Of a stretch of 64,000 nt of DNA, positions 40,238-49,957 are shown piece by piece (the first letter of the stretch is position 1; each line of letters starts with the position of its first letter). This DNA is from a virus: positions 23,371 to 87,370 of IMG/VR virus record IMGVR_UViG_3300044644_001981. One strand, given 5' to 3'. A program made the position numbers and the translations under genes. Under the pieces are notes generated by a model. The model had not been told where the DNA came from and searched no databases. It was given only the letters and a program-made list of their open reading frames with translations.

Positions 40238-40245
40238 CCAATATC

Positions 40246-40264
40246 TGGGGGTGAAATTCCCCCA
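40246..40264 (+). repeat. Intergenic mini-hairpin
   Basis: TGGGGG, loop TGAAATT, CCCCCA. The cleanest member of the family, starting 9 bases after a stop codon. Confidence 0.7.
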
Positions 40265-40302
40265 ATTCAAACAATCAACCAAATCAACTAAAAGATTAAA
40301 TC

Positions 40303-40659
40303 ATGGCAACAAATTCTCCCGCATCAAAAATTAAATCTAAACTAAAAAAAATATTTCCTAATACTAAGTTTAGTGTAACAACACCAGATTATCGCTCTAC
40401 CAAAGTTCATGTTAAATGGGATATGGAAATCGGTAGCAGTCTAACTTGGAATACAATCAAAGCTGTTACAGATAAATACAACACTCATCCAACAATTAAT
40501 AATTCTAGTGTTGAGTTATTACCTAAATTCAGTAAAGAACGAAAAGATTGGACGTTAGAGTGTATCAAAAATCTTCCCGTTGAAGGTGAAGAAAAATATG
40601 ATGAAATAAAAAGATACAACCACTACATCAAAAATGGTGTATGTAACAATTTAGATTAA
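40303..40659 (+). CDS. Hypothetical 118-aa protein (LPD29/SAP-like small domain)
   Basis: A 118-residue basic protein. ASKIKSKLKKIFPNTKFSVTTPDYRSTKVHVKW, in parts, resembles the large-polyvalent-protein LPD29-type domain found in phage and plasmid proteins (a helix, then strands with FSVxxxxxxxxxxIxW). This is a tentative resemblance. The C-terminus is helical. Confidence 0.55.
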   Translation: MATNSPASKIKSKLKKIFPNTKFSVTTPDYRSTKVHVKWDMEIGSSLTWNTIKAVTDKYNTHPTINNSSVELLPKFSKERKDWTLECIKNLPVEGEEKYDEIKRYNHYIKNGVCNNLD

Positions 40660-40689
40660 TAAACAAATCAACCAAAGGAAAAAAATATC

Positions 40690-41025
40690 ATGTTAGATAA
40701 TTTAATTGTCGGTGGCAAATACACAATACATTTCATCTTTGAACAGTTTTATAAAAAAACTGAAACGTTAGTTTTAAACTCGTTTCATTATGAAATATTT
40801 GAGATTAAAAAAACCGATTCAGGATTGCTAATCAAATGCAAACGTAAAGGTCAATTTTACGAAACAGAACTTAGTGCCATCGGTCATTTCATAATTACAG
40901 AAAATTGGGTTAAAAATCCAAAGATTAATTGTGAAAAGCTCAGAGGTTTACCACTCAACGAGATTCTAAAAATCAAAATGAAAGAGATAGGTATTGAAGA
41001 ATCTGATTTCTTGTACCAACAATAA
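40690..41025 (+). CDS. Hypothetical 111-aa protein
   Basis: A 111-residue lysine-rich protein with a beta-rich first half. No motif. AAAGGAAAAAAA lies before the ATG. Function unknown. Confidence 0.6.
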   Translation: MLDNLIVGGKYTIHFIFEQFYKKTETLVLNSFHYEIFEIKKTDSGLLIKCKRKGQFYETELSAIGHFIITENWVKNPKINCEKLRGLPLNEILKIKMKEIGIEESDFLYQQ

Positions 41026-41065
41026 ACCTTTATGGGAATTGGCGATCGCATAACTTCAACTCAAC

Positions 41066-41079
41066 AGAAAGGAGGTGAT
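41066..41079 (+). promoter_or_regulatory. Perfect Shine-Dalgarno sequence with no proper gene
   Basis: AAAGGAGGTGAT (41068-41079) is the exact complement of the usual bacterial 16S rRNA 3' end over 12 bases. The ATG that follows is too close and opens only about 14 codons. A terminator comes 54 bases later. A similar AGAAAGGAGATGAT lies at 16544-16557, also before a terminator. Confidence 0.6.
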
Positions 41080-41132
41080 GTTTAGACGAGGATCATCGGT
41101 CATCTGGTGTTTGTGTAAGTAAGACGAATCCG

Positions 41133-41168
41133 GGGTAGGAAAGACCCTTGAACTACCCTTTTTTTTAA
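41133..41168 (+). terminator. Rho-independent terminator
   Basis: GGGTAG and CTACCC close a stem-loop, followed by TTTTTTTT. Confidence 0.8.
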
Positions 41169-41186
41169 CAAATTAACAGGAGGATA

Positions 41187-41372
41187 ATGAGCGAGTTTAG
41201 GGGATTTGTAGTCAAGAATAGTTTAGGTGCGGTTGTATTTTCAAGTTCAAGACACAGCGAAGCTAGAAAGGAATGTGAAAGGTTAAACCTTCTAGGCAAT
41301 GACAAGTTTTTTATTGAAGAAAACTGGAAAGGAACCCCGACATCGGTTATTACAAGGACAAGGAGAACATGA
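41187..41372 (+). CDS. Hypothetical 61-aa protein
   Basis: A 61-residue basic protein (FRGFVVKNSLGAVVFSSSRHSEARK). AGGAGG precedes the ATG. Its stop overlaps the next start by four bases. Function unknown. Confidence 0.6.
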   Translation: MSEFRGFVVKNSLGAVVFSSSRHSEARKECERLNLLGNDKFFIEENWKGTPTSVITRTRRT

Positions 41373-41659
41373 GAAAAACAATTACAACACAGACAATTTA
41401 TGGACTAGGAAAAGCTCAAGCCACAGCTAGAAAATGGTTGGCAGTTAACCGACTTGATGATGATTATTGGGGGATAACTTATATTCCGTTTGGGGTACGT
41501 TTTCCTGGTTGGTTTGCTACAAAAAGAGATGCGATCGCAGCGTCAAAAATAGCAAGGAGAATATTCCCTTATCCATTCAAAAATAACGAACACCTGATGC
41601 CAACAGAAGCGCAGTGGTTTGAATCCCTAGAAGACAATCAAATCAATTTTTATAGATAG
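41369..41659 (+). CDS. Hypothetical 96-aa protein
   Basis: A 96-residue basic, aromatic-rich protein with no known domain. It is co-translated with the 61-residue gene through an ATGA overlap and has AAGGAGAAC before the start. Confidence 0.6.
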   Translation: MRKTITTQTIYGLGKAQATARKWLAVNRLDDDYWGITYIPFGVRFPGWFATKRDAIAASKIARRIFPYPFKNNEHLMPTEAQWFESLEDNQINFYR

Positions 41660-41671
41660 GAGAAATCAATT

Positions 41672-41693
41672 GAGAGGGTTTAAACTCCCTCTC
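41672..41693 (+). repeat. Intergenic mini-hairpin
   Basis: GAGAGGG, loop TTTAAACT, CCCTCTC, between two genes of the early block. Confidence 0.6.
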
Positions 41694-41721
41694 CTAAACT
41701 TCACCAATAGGACTAAAAACA

Positions 41722-42123
41722 ATGCAAAAATCTACTTTTAAGATTGCCACAAAATTTTCGGATGCTACTCGCACCGAACCCAGAAAACCTATCGAATACA
41801 CAGAGGTAGAAGGGTTTGTTGTCGGGAATTGGGGAATTACTAATCATGGGGCCGGGGATGGGGGAATTACTAATCATGGGGCCGGGGATGGTTGGGTCGT
41901 CTACCATATTGTTAAGGGTTTGCGATTGTCCTATCTATATTTTGAGTGGGATAACGCCGTCGTTGTTTTGCAGATGACCGTTAAATTATTTGGGGAAAAC
42001 AACGACGGCGAACCGACCTCCGATAATTATAAAAAATCCTGTGATTGGGAGCGCGAAGCACGCCTAATAGCGGCCCGCGATTGTCTTTATTTTGATGATG
42101 ATTGCGATAGTGACGATGATTAA
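41722..42123 (+). CDS. Hypothetical acidic protein with 11-residue duplication
   Basis: A 133-residue protein. Residues 36-59 contain GITNHGAGDG twice, from a 33-bp tandem DNA repeat (about 41837-41897). The C-terminus is strongly acidic (YFDDDCDSDDD). The rest is beta-rich with aromatic residues. No family recognised; an acidic tail like this can mimic DNA or bind basic proteins. Confidence 0.6.
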   Translation: MQKSTFKIATKFSDATRTEPRKPIEYTEVEGFVVGNWGITNHGAGDGGITNHGAGDGWVVYHIVKGLRLSYLYFEWDNAVVVLQMTVKLFGENNDGEPTSDNYKKSCDWEREARLIAARDCLYFDDDCDSDDD

Positions 42124-42150
42124 TTGATTTGATTGTCAAGAATAACCAAT

Positions 42151-42183
42151 AATCCCTAGGGGTCAAGCTAACCTCTAGGGATT
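42151..42183. terminator. Bidirectional terminator at the early/late junction
   Basis: AATCCCTAGGGG and CCTCTAGGGATT pair around a 9-base loop, between the plus-strand early block and the minus-strand late operon. Confidence 0.85.
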
Positions 42184-42242
42184 AGTTTTATTTTACGCTT
42201 GTAGCGATCGCATTCCCTACACTTCCCAGTAAGATAGCTCCA

Positions 42243-45200
42243 CTAATTACGGGAGAGGTTAACCATTTGCTGAATAACATTTTCTAATCTTGGCTCCACT
42301 TGTTTCTTAATTGATTCCCCCACTTTTTGATCGCCGTTTACGGTAATTGGAATATTTATTGTTGGAGAGATTGTCGTCTGCCCTTTCTCTGTGACTTGTT
42401 GCAACGCCCGTAAGAAGTCTGGGGGAATACTAGGGGATAAAACGGGAGACAATGCGGAGGGGAGTTTTAGAGGATCTGTTAATTGAGGAGAAGGTACTGA
42501 TCCCCCTCCAAGTCCGCCAGTAAGTTTGTAGATTTCAGAAGATGCGCTACCTGTCGCACTAGAGAACTCCCCATCCCCTCTTATGCTCCGCATTGTTCCC
42601 TCTGCGGACATCCCTCCTGGCAATCTTCTGCTCCCTTTTAATCCACTTTCTCTGAGGGCTTGCTCTCCCGTCGCTGCGGCTCGACCCGTTAGATCGCTTA
42701 CGCTGCCCACTCCAAAGCTTTCATTCAGAACATCTTCCTTAATATCGTTCATCCGTTGTCGTCTCAAACCTCGATTGGGGGTATTGTTAGCAAGTTCTAC
42801 CTGAGCAGATCGGATCATCCCTTTACTTCTATAGTCTAAAGCCTCTCTCTGGAGTTTGAAAACTTTTGACTGGTTAATATGTTGTTTCCGTAATAAATCC
42901 AAGTTTTGCTCTTGGTAGCCAACGTTCTCTCCTGCTATATCTGCCGCTGTTTGCAGGTCGTCTAACTCTTCTGGGGTTGTTCTAGGATCTTTCTTGGCTG
43001 ATTTAAGAGCATTATCAGCTTTTCTTTTTTCAACTTTCGCATCATTCAACGCCCTTCTAGCAGCTAGTTTGTCCCGTTCTATTTCAATATCTTTCATTAA
43101 TTCTTGGGATATCAGGCTTTGTCTATCAAATTCAGCTTGTTGCATAGCTGATTTTAATTTAATAGCCGAGATTAATTCAGCGAGTTGTTTTTTCTTCCGT
43201 TCAGAGCGTTCTCCTTGGACTAAAGCATCTAATTCCCCTGAGTAAAAGCTACTAGCCGCGTCAAACACCCCTTTTTGTGCGTCCTGTAATTCCGAACGCA
43301 TTTGAAGGGCTTTATTGAGAATATCGAATTTCCGACTCTGATTATCTAGTTCGTTATTCTGGCGTTTAATAGTGTTCTCATAGGCCTGTGCTTCCTTGTT
43401 TAACCCTGCTTCGTATTTCCTTACGATTGCATCAATCAACTGCCCCTGAGCCTCAACCAACTGCAACTGGAGCTTAATTTTCTCGCTAGCATCCGTCTCT
43501 AAACTAATTTTGGTTTGTAATGTTCTAATGGCTTGCTGTGCTATTGTTAGATCATATTCTTCCCCAAAAATCTTCCCTTGGTTTAGCAGGGTTTTTAAGG
43601 CAATTATTTCCTTAGTATTCTTAATCTCGGTTTCGGCAATCTCTAATGCTGCCCAGGCTTCTCGTTCTTCCCTGGTAGCTTCCTCTAGGGACAGCCTTAA
43701 CTTGGCTTGCTTATTGACATCTTTTTCTCGGCTAAGTTGAAATTGCAACTCCTGAACTTTATCGGTAGCACTTGAAGCCCCTTCTAGCTCCCTGAGTGCG
43801 TTACCACTACTAATCTGCTTTTCTATGCTTAATAATTGAGCATCATTCTCTTTGGCGATGTTCCCTAAAACGGTTTGAGTGTGGGCATCCCAGGCTTCCT
43901 TCTCGGTTTTCAACATCCCCAGGGATTGTTGGAGTTGTTCTTGTCTTAGCTTTCTGATTTCAGTTTGTCTATTAGCCTCTAGTCGTGGGTCTGAGAGTGC
44001 GGGTTGAGCTTTTTTTGCCTCTAGTTTTTTAAATGTGTTATTGTATTCAGACTCAAGAGTTTTGAGGTTGTTTTTAATATTTTCCTCGTCAATTAAGTTC
44101 CGATCACCTCCAAATTCATTAAACGACCTCTGAACTTCATTTTGTCTAATTAATTCAGCTTCTTTAACTAAATCAACAGTTTTTTTAAGTTGTTTTTCTA
44201 GTGTAGAAAGTTCTTGGTCGTAGCCATCCTTGATTGTTTTTTGACGCTGAACTTGGAGTTTTCCGATTTCGGCGTTGACAGCTTCTCGACCTTCTTTGTC
44301 AGTATCCGCTAACTTCTTTAATTTGTTCTGTTGTTGCCTGATTTGTTCATCTAACCCCTTGATTTGTAATTGTGATTTTTGGCTATTGTAGTTTTCCTCT
44401 GTGGATAATCCTTGAGCAAGATATCCCTCGATGATTGACTGTTGCTCCTGAAAGTTTTTAACCAGTTCCTCGTTTCGTTTAGATCGTTCCTCTGCAATGG
44501 CTTTAGTGATATCCGATTCTATTTTCTTAATTTCTTCCCCTGCTTTTCGGACTGCTTCAAGATTTCCAAAGGATTGTTGTTCAGACTGAATCCGTTGTTG
44601 TGCTGCCTTGCGTTCCTCTAATTCCTTAATTGTTAGTTCGGTGGTTAATCTCTCTGATTCTCTAATTCCTATCTCCCCATTCTTTTGTTGAGACTCTATT
44701 TCGGCTTTTTGTTTTGCGATAGTATCGGATCGCTTTTTGCTTTCCTGCTCAATGACTTTAGTAATTGTTTCCTGTGCCTTGCGTTGAACCTCTTGATCTA
44801 ACCTTGTATCATGGGCTAATTGACGGAGTTTGCTAGTAACATCCCTATCAATCGTTTGCCCCATTTCTAATAGAGCCATGTTAAACTCAATAACCTCGGA
44901 CGCTTTTTTCTTGAACACATCCTGATCTCCAGATGGTTTTAGAATTGCATCCATAGCTTCATTTGCTTTTTTCTTTAACTGTTCTAACGCTGTTCCTAAT
45001 ACCATTAAATCTTTTGGGGCAATAACCACGTTAGAGGAGGCTTGGGCTAATGCCGTTTTTAACTTTTCTAACTCGCCTATTTGAGATTGAATATTAGACT
45101 TGTTAGCATCCCCTTTGACCGTTCTTTCTTGTTCTTTTAGTGCAGCTATCTGATCCTCGATAAGTCCAATTCTTAGCCGTGCCTGTGTTTGCAATTGCCG

Positions 45201-47291
45201 ATTTTTCCTGTATTCTCCATCCGTTAATCTAATACCTAATTTATCAGCTTCCTGTTGCTTTTTCTGAGCCACAGACAGTTTCTCAAGGGATTCAATAGCC
45301 AAATCCCCGTATTCCTCTGTTCGGGTTGCTAGTTCGGTTGTTGCCTCCGTAGAATCGTTTAAGGATTGACTATAAAGAACGAGTCCAACCCCTCCCAAAA
45401 CCGCAGCCACAGCCAATAAAGGTGCTAATAGTGCTGCGGTTGATAGTACCAATCCTTTTATTGCAACACCCAATCCTCCGACCGTCAAAGTCCCAGCAGC
45501 CGCAGCCGATGACAATCCCAACAATGAACTCGCGGCACTCCCAGCACTTGCAGCCATCCCAGCCAAACCAAGGGAACTTAATACCCCCGACAAAACAAAA
45601 AATGCCGTGGTGGCACTACTTACAACACCAGCCAATTGAATTTGGATGAAGGACAATATCGCAGGGATTAATTGGGCGCGGAAGGCGATCGCTAAACCAG
45701 TAACAACAACTGTTGAGGTAATTAAAGCGGACTGCCACGATCCAACCAGAATGTTGATAACCTCACCCAAACCCCCGGCAACCCCTCCGAGAACCTCCAT
45801 CAAGGCTTTATTCTGAAGAATAAATGTGTCAATTGCCTTAAACGCAGCAAAGGCGACAACCGCAACCCCGACACTCTTGAGGACATTCCCTAGTGCGGCG
45901 GTTGCAGCCGTGATTAGGGTCACAGATCCGGGTATCAGTTGGAGATTGGCGAATAATCGCGCCGCTCCTGTTGCACTAAAAACAGAAGCTCCCCCTAAAC
46001 TTGTGAATGCTGCTACCAATCCCCACGCGTTCCTTGCTAACAACAGCAGTAGTTGCCCCACGCCCGGAAGGAGAATATTCCCCAAAACCCCGAAAGCGGA
46101 GGTAAGTAACTTGACCCCAAAAACGAGAGATTTAACCTGTAGAGCAACTACTAAAAACCCACTAGCTAGAGGTGCTATAGCCCCTGACAAAGCCGAAAAT
46201 AGATTCAGTGCTGGACGCAATACCGCCATTGTGAATCCCAGCCCTTGATTCAGTGCCTCCAATGCGTTCGCCAGAGAGGTAAACAAGAATAGGGGGACAT
46301 CTTTAAAAACCGTCACTACATCCCCCAAGACGGTTTTAAAAATAGATTGAAAAGCTAGACCCGCGCGAAGGATCTGATCTGTAACCTTCCCTGATTCGCC
46401 CACCAACATCTCAAGGTTCGTTTGTAAAAACTTATAGACTTCGTTTAGGGATTGAGTCAAAGGTGCTAATAGTTTTTCCCCCGATCTTTGTCCTATTAAT
46501 TCAAACATCTCTTGAATGTTTGACGTTACCCCAGAAAAACTCTGTGCGGCTAATTTATTTCCAGCCCTAAACGCAGACAATCGTGTGGTTAATTCCTGAA
46601 CTAAAGTCCCTTGAGCCTTCCACTTGGCAACCATCGTGTTAGTTATTCCTAACGATTTAGCCAAGATAGAATTCATGTCAATTGTTCCTAGGAAAATTGA
46701 TTGAATCTCTTGTCTACTTTGATATAAAGGAACCTGTAATGTCCCCAAAGCGGCTGCAAAGTCAATGGTTAGACTCCGGGCATCGCTTAGGGTAGCCCCG
46801 ATAGGTGTAGCTCCTTCTGCGACCTGTTGAAATATTGGGATTAATTGCTTTGACGTGACCCCAACTAGATCAATAGAATCAATCCTTAACTGTCTAATCT
46901 GATCATTTATAGGTTGATTGAGAGCTAAGATAGCCTGGGTGGGATCTTTAATCTCAAACCCATTACTAATAATTTTTGAAGTTGCTGCCATCGTTGATGC
47001 GACCGATAGCAACTGCCCTTGTAGTTCGACAGTTTGTCCAATCAACAAATTAAACGGGCCGTTAGAAACCAACCCTCGAAGCGTTGACATCCCCTGCCCA
47101 AAGAATCCAATAACTGAGGTCGTCTGAACAATTGAGCTTGTCACTCCCCCAAAAGATTCACGGAATAAATCAAAAACCTGCAAAGGCTGACGTAGACCGA
47201 GGAGGCTTTCCCCTAGATCCCTGATTACATCGACAGCCTGGCTGGCGTTTGCTGTAATCGTAATGGTAGTCCCGCCAAATCCTGCCACCAT
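42243..47291 (-). CDS. Tail tape measure protein
   Basis: A 1682-residue protein, the longest in the window. The N-terminal 600 residues contain long hydrophobic and Ala/Gly-rich helices (for example near residues 340-400 and 490-640), and residues 650-1550 are almost continuous charged coiled coil. This is the usual build of phage tape measure proteins, which set tail length and leave the virion with DNA. The C-terminus is Pro/Ser-rich. It follows a probable tail-assembly gene. The size suggests a long tail of well over 150 nm, assuming the usual relation of about 1.5 angstrom per residue. Confidence 0.85.
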   Translation of the reverse strand: MVAGFGGTTITITANASQAVDVIRDLGESLLGLRQPLQVFDLFRESFGGVTSSIVQTTSVIGFFGQGMSTLRGLVSNGPFNLLIGQTVELQGQLLSVASTMAATSKIISNGFEIKDPTQAILALNQPINDQIRQLRIDSIDLVGVTSKQLIPIFQQVAEGATPIGATLSDARSLTIDFAAALGTLQVPLYQSRQEIQSIFLGTIDMNSILAKSLGITNTMVAKWKAQGTLVQELTTRLSAFRAGNKLAAQSFSGVTSNIQEMFELIGQRSGEKLLAPLTQSLNEVYKFLQTNLEMLVGESGKVTDQILRAGLAFQSIFKTVLGDVVTVFKDVPLFLFTSLANALEALNQGLGFTMAVLRPALNLFSALSGAIAPLASGFLVVALQVKSLVFGVKLLTSAFGVLGNILLPGVGQLLLLLARNAWGLVAAFTSLGGASVFSATGAARLFANLQLIPGSVTLITAATAALGNVLKSVGVAVVAFAAFKAIDTFILQNKALMEVLGGVAGGLGEVINILVGSWQSALITSTVVVTGLAIAFRAQLIPAILSFIQIQLAGVVSSATTAFFVLSGVLSSLGLAGMAASAGSAASSLLGLSSAAAAGTLTVGGLGVAIKGLVLSTAALLAPLLAVAAVLGGVGLVLYSQSLNDSTEATTELATRTEEYGDLAIESLEKLSVAQKKQQEADKLGIRLTDGEYRKNRQLQTQARLRIGLIEDQIAALKEQERTVKGDANKSNIQSQIGELEKLKTALAQASSNVVIAPKDLMVLGTALEQLKKKANEAMDAILKPSGDQDVFKKKASEVIEFNMALLEMGQTIDRDVTSKLRQLAHDTRLDQEVQRKAQETITKVIEQESKKRSDTIAKQKAEIESQQKNGEIGIRESERLTTELTIKELEERKAAQQRIQSEQQSFGNLEAVRKAGEEIKKIESDITKAIAEERSKRNEELVKNFQEQQSIIEGYLAQGLSTEENYNSQKSQLQIKGLDEQIRQQQNKLKKLADTDKEGREAVNAEIGKLQVQRQKTIKDGYDQELSTLEKQLKKTVDLVKEAELIRQNEVQRSFNEFGGDRNLIDEENIKNNLKTLESEYNNTFKKLEAKKAQPALSDPRLEANRQTEIRKLRQEQLQQSLGMLKTEKEAWDAHTQTVLGNIAKENDAQLLSIEKQISSGNALRELEGASSATDKVQELQFQLSREKDVNKQAKLRLSLEEATREEREAWAALEIAETEIKNTKEIIALKTLLNQGKIFGEEYDLTIAQQAIRTLQTKISLETDASEKIKLQLQLVEAQGQLIDAIVRKYEAGLNKEAQAYENTIKRQNNELDNQSRKFDILNKALQMRSELQDAQKGVFDAASSFYSGELDALVQGERSERKKKQLAELISAIKLKSAMQQAEFDRQSLISQELMKDIEIERDKLAARRALNDAKVEKRKADNALKSAKKDPRTTPEELDDLQTAADIAGENVGYQEQNLDLLRKQHINQSKVFKLQREALDYRSKGMIRSAQVELANNTPNRGLRRQRMNDIKEDVLNESFGVGSVSDLTGRAAATGEQALRESGLKGSRRLPGGMSAEGTMRSIRGDGEFSSATGSASSEIYKLTGGLGGGSVPSPQLTDPLKLPSALSPVLSPSIPPDFLRALQQVTEKGQTTISPTINIPITVNGDQKVGESIKKQVEPRLENVIQQMVNLSRN

Positions 47292-47382
47292 CTAAAAATC
47301 CCCCTTTTCCTTGCTATGATTAAGAGACAGTTTTAATTAAATACTACGCATTGGTTTAATTGCATTGGTTTAATTGAATTGT

Positions 47383-47420
47383 AACAATAAAACCCCAAGA
47401 ATACCTGGGGCTTTATTGTT
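47383..47420 (-). terminator. Terminator or processing hairpin upstream of tape measure gene
   Basis: A 15-bp stem with one mismatch (AACAATAAAACCCCA with TGGGGCTTTATTGTT), U-rich on the minus strand. Between here and the tape measure start, TTGGTTTAATTG occurs twice (47351, 47365). The tape measure gene must use read-through or its own promoter. Confidence 0.75.
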
Positions 47421-47440
47421 CTCCCTACTTGTTAGGGAAA

Positions 47441-47965
47441 TTAATTGATTGGAAACGAAGACATCTCAGCGTTTAATTGCTCTATCTGCTGTTTGATTTC
47501 CCGAAACCGTGATTCATTCAAGGACGAGGCGTTATGGACATTCCCCTTAACAGACACTTGAATCCCCCCTAATAGTAAAGCAATCTTCTGATCTCCAAAT
47601 TGTTTCCCAATCTGGTCTGCGGCTTGTTTCAATAGGGCAATCTTTTCTAGGATTTCAGTGGAGGATCTTTCTTCTGAAGGGAGAGCTTCAACTGCGGCAA
47701 TCCGTTTGTCGATAACCGCCACTACTAACTTTGCCACAAAATCGACAATCTGATAAGTGTCAATCAATGGGTAAACATATCCCTCTGAGGAGTAGAAGAA
47801 ATGTTCGGGGATTGAGGGACAGACAGCTTTTAAGGTGTTGCTAATTTTATTAAGCGACTCCGCGCTAGTGAATCCATCTTTTGTGCCTTCTATAGCCCAA
47901 TTCAACATAAAATCCACAGGTTTTTCCAGGGGATACTCAACACCGTCCAATACAATAGAAGCCAT
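47441..47965 (-). CDS. Probable tail assembly chaperone-position protein
   Basis: A 174-residue mostly helical protein (VDFVAKLVVAVIDKRIAAVE). No motif identifies it. It lies just before the tape measure gene in transcription order, the place normally held by tail assembly chaperones. No slippery heptamer is evident for the usual frameshift product. Call by position. Confidence 0.5.
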   Translation of the reverse strand: MASIVLDGVEYPLEKPVDFMLNWAIEGTKDGFTSAESLNKISNTLKAVCPSIPEHFFYSSEGYVYPLIDTYQIVDFVAKLVVAVIDKRIAAVEALPSEERSSTEILEKIALLKQAADQIGKQFGDQKIALLLGGIQVSVKGNVHNASSLNESRFREIKQQIEQLNAEMSSFPIN

Positions 47966-48088
47966 ACATTTTAATCCTATAATTTCTTAACTATTCTATC
48001 AAAAAATTAGTATTATTGGAAAATTCAAACAATTCACCAGAGAGGATGTGAAATTAGTGGGGCGTTTATTCTGATTGACCTATTAATT

Positions 48089-49648
48089 TCAGTTCCCTTG
48101 CCTAACTACAGAATAGATAAAATCAAACATTTCTGGATCGTTCTTAGCTAGGTAAATAGGGTTCCTGTGCATTAATTCTAATCCCATTGATAAAACCTCT
48201 GTATTATACATATTACTCCCGTACACTTTCCCTATGTAAGGATGTATCCATTTATCAACCTTGGTAACTTCGTAATCTTCGTAATTAAGTGGATGTACAT
48301 CTTTTAATTTTACTATCTCCTCTCCGGCAGTTCTTCTATTATAAAAATTAAGCACCTCTTTGTGTATTAAAGGGGAACGATCCTCTATCCAATGCCCAGC
48401 TTCATGTATTAATGTTGCTTTCTCCGTGGTTCCCATGTCGATAGTCCCCGTTTGCCAGCAACAGCTTCTTTGTCCTTGTTTTATTTCACGAATAGACAAT
48501 GTACTGGTTAACCCTGGAATTTCAATCATTCGAGAAAGTTCTTCTATCCCATCCTGATATTCTTTTTTTCTCTTTTTATCTAAAACTGTATTGTTAGTAT
48601 TGATTTTTGTGGGATTATCCACATAGATTAATTTTCTGGCTTCTTGAAGAATTGCCTTAATTCTTTCGTTCGTCTTGGCTCCAGTGTAGTATTCAATGTT
48701 TTCATTTGTTAAAAATTGAGCTATAACCTTTTTAGGTAAAAATCGGGGTACGGGAGGGGAATTGTTTAAGTCTTCCTGTAATTTTAATAACTGCGCTCTT
48801 TTCCCTTGTGCTTCGATCATCAATGCGTCTCGTCTTCCCTTCCGTTGTTCCAATAAAATATCTAATTCTGCATCTTTAGCCTCTTTCTCCTTTCTTTCTT
48901 TCTCCCATTTCGCTCTAATCTGATCTGCTTTTATTCTAAGTTGTTCTGATATTGTTCTGAACTTCTCATCTACCTCATTAGCTTTTTTGAGACGTTCTTG
49001 TTCCTCTAGCATTACCTGTTTCTGTTTTTCTGATTTCTTTACTTCATATTCTTCCCTTTTTCTTTGTACTTCCTCCCATTCCTTTATTAACAAGGGTTCT
49101 GTTATTTTCTTGAGTTCATCAGCTTTTTTAAGAAATTCTTTTTCTTCTTCGGGTAAAATACCTGGTTTCGTTGATCGTCTTAAATATTTTGCTCGTAATT
49201 CGTTTAATTTAAAAAGCCTTTCCTGAGAGAAATCGTCCTGAGCATTGGCTCTGCAACTTTTCTTGATATTGATACAAATACTTCCACAATTATAGGAAGT
49301 TGGCTTTACACACTGGGCTTTCTCCCTTTTCGCTCCCCCTGCATCAATTCGGTAAGAATAACCTGCTGAGAAGTCTTCCCAATTCTTTAAATCAACACCC
49401 CGACTATCAATTCTAGGGGTGAATGGTTTATAAACAACCGACTTCCTGTTTATCTCAAAACTAAACACACGAGATCTGGTTAAGTCCTTAAACCGCCCTG
49501 TTATCTTTTCATTTTCCAGGGTTCCAGGATCGAAATCTAGCACAATGACCGGAGCATTATAGGCAAATGACATTGACAGAATTTGACCTATTGCCAATCT
49601 CATCTGAGCTTCGGAAGGTGCCATGTTAGGGGCAAAAGATTGAACCAT
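48089..49648 (-). CDS. Cassette effector 1: shared N-domain + zinc metallopeptidase
   Basis: A 519-residue protein. Residues 10-115 are the shared cassette domain (AQMRLAIGQ, FAYNAPV, GRFKD, VFSFEI, YKPF). A Cys-rich module follows at about 110-140 (CVKPTSYNCGSICINIKKSC), then a charged coiled coil (150-290). The C-terminal 150 residues hold a zincin site, His415-Glu416-x-x-His419 in HEAGHWIE, and a later Glu in TEVLSMGLEL that could be the third ligand. Gene position between neck and tail genes suggests a virion protein; delivery into the host is inference. Confidence 0.75.
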   Translation of the reverse strand: MVQSFAPNMAPSEAQMRLAIGQILSMSFAYNAPVIVLDFDPGTLENEKITGRFKDLTRSRVFSFEINRKSVVYKPFTPRIDSRGVDLKNWEDFSAGYSYRIDAGGAKREKAQCVKPTSYNCGSICINIKKSCRANAQDDFSQERLFKLNELRAKYLRRSTKPGILPEEEKEFLKKADELKKITEPLLIKEWEEVQRKREEYEVKKSEKQKQVMLEEQERLKKANEVDEKFRTISEQLRIKADQIRAKWEKERKEKEAKDAELDILLEQRKGRRDALMIEAQGKRAQLLKLQEDLNNSPPVPRFLPKKVIAQFLTNENIEYYTGAKTNERIKAILQEARKLIYVDNPTKINTNNTVLDKKRKKEYQDGIEELSRMIEIPGLTSTLSIREIKQGQRSCCWQTGTIDMGTTEKATLIHEAGHWIEDRSPLIHKEVLNFYNRRTAGEEIVKLKDVHPLNYEDYEVTKVDKWIHPYIGKVYGSNMYNTEVLSMGLELMHRNPIYLAKNDPEMFDFIYSVVRQGN

Positions 49649-49656
49649 GATTTTAC

Positions 49657-49956
49657 TTAATAAACAATTTCAGACTCATCAACAACTTTCCCGTTAATTA
49701 CCAAAGGAGGAGGAGCAATAGGTTGATCCATCACTGTCCCATCAAAGGTTTTTGCTATCTCGGTGGCAATTAACCAATCAGGATCGGGAGTTGCGGGGGA
49801 ATTAAGCCAGAAGAAAGGCGAGTCCGGGTCTATGGCTGCCAATTTCTCCATTGCTAAAACATTGTTCAGGATCGAGGCATAATGGGGCGTTGAGGATGTC
49901 CAAACTCCATTCTCAATAACTGCCACTACACCGTTGATTTTGACGCGATAAGCCAT
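49657..49956 (-). CDS. Hypothetical 99-aa protein between effector genes
   Basis: A 99-residue protein with no cassette domain. It starts with beta strands (YRVKINGVVAVIENGVW) and ends in PPPLVINGKVVDESEIVY. It could be a small tail or adaptor protein, or an immunity-like partner of a neighbour. It is closely spaced with both neighbours. Function unknown. Confidence 0.65.
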   Translation of the reverse strand: MAYRVKINGVVAVIENGVWTSSTPHYASILNNVLAMEKLAAIDPDSPFFWLNSPATPDPDWLIATEIAKTFDGTVMDQPIAPPPLVINGKVVDESEIVY

Positions 49957-49957
49957 G

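Noticed and set aside
43510-46248. Several plus-strand frames inside the tape measure gene
   Set aside because: Antisense shadows of a long coiled-coil coding sequence.
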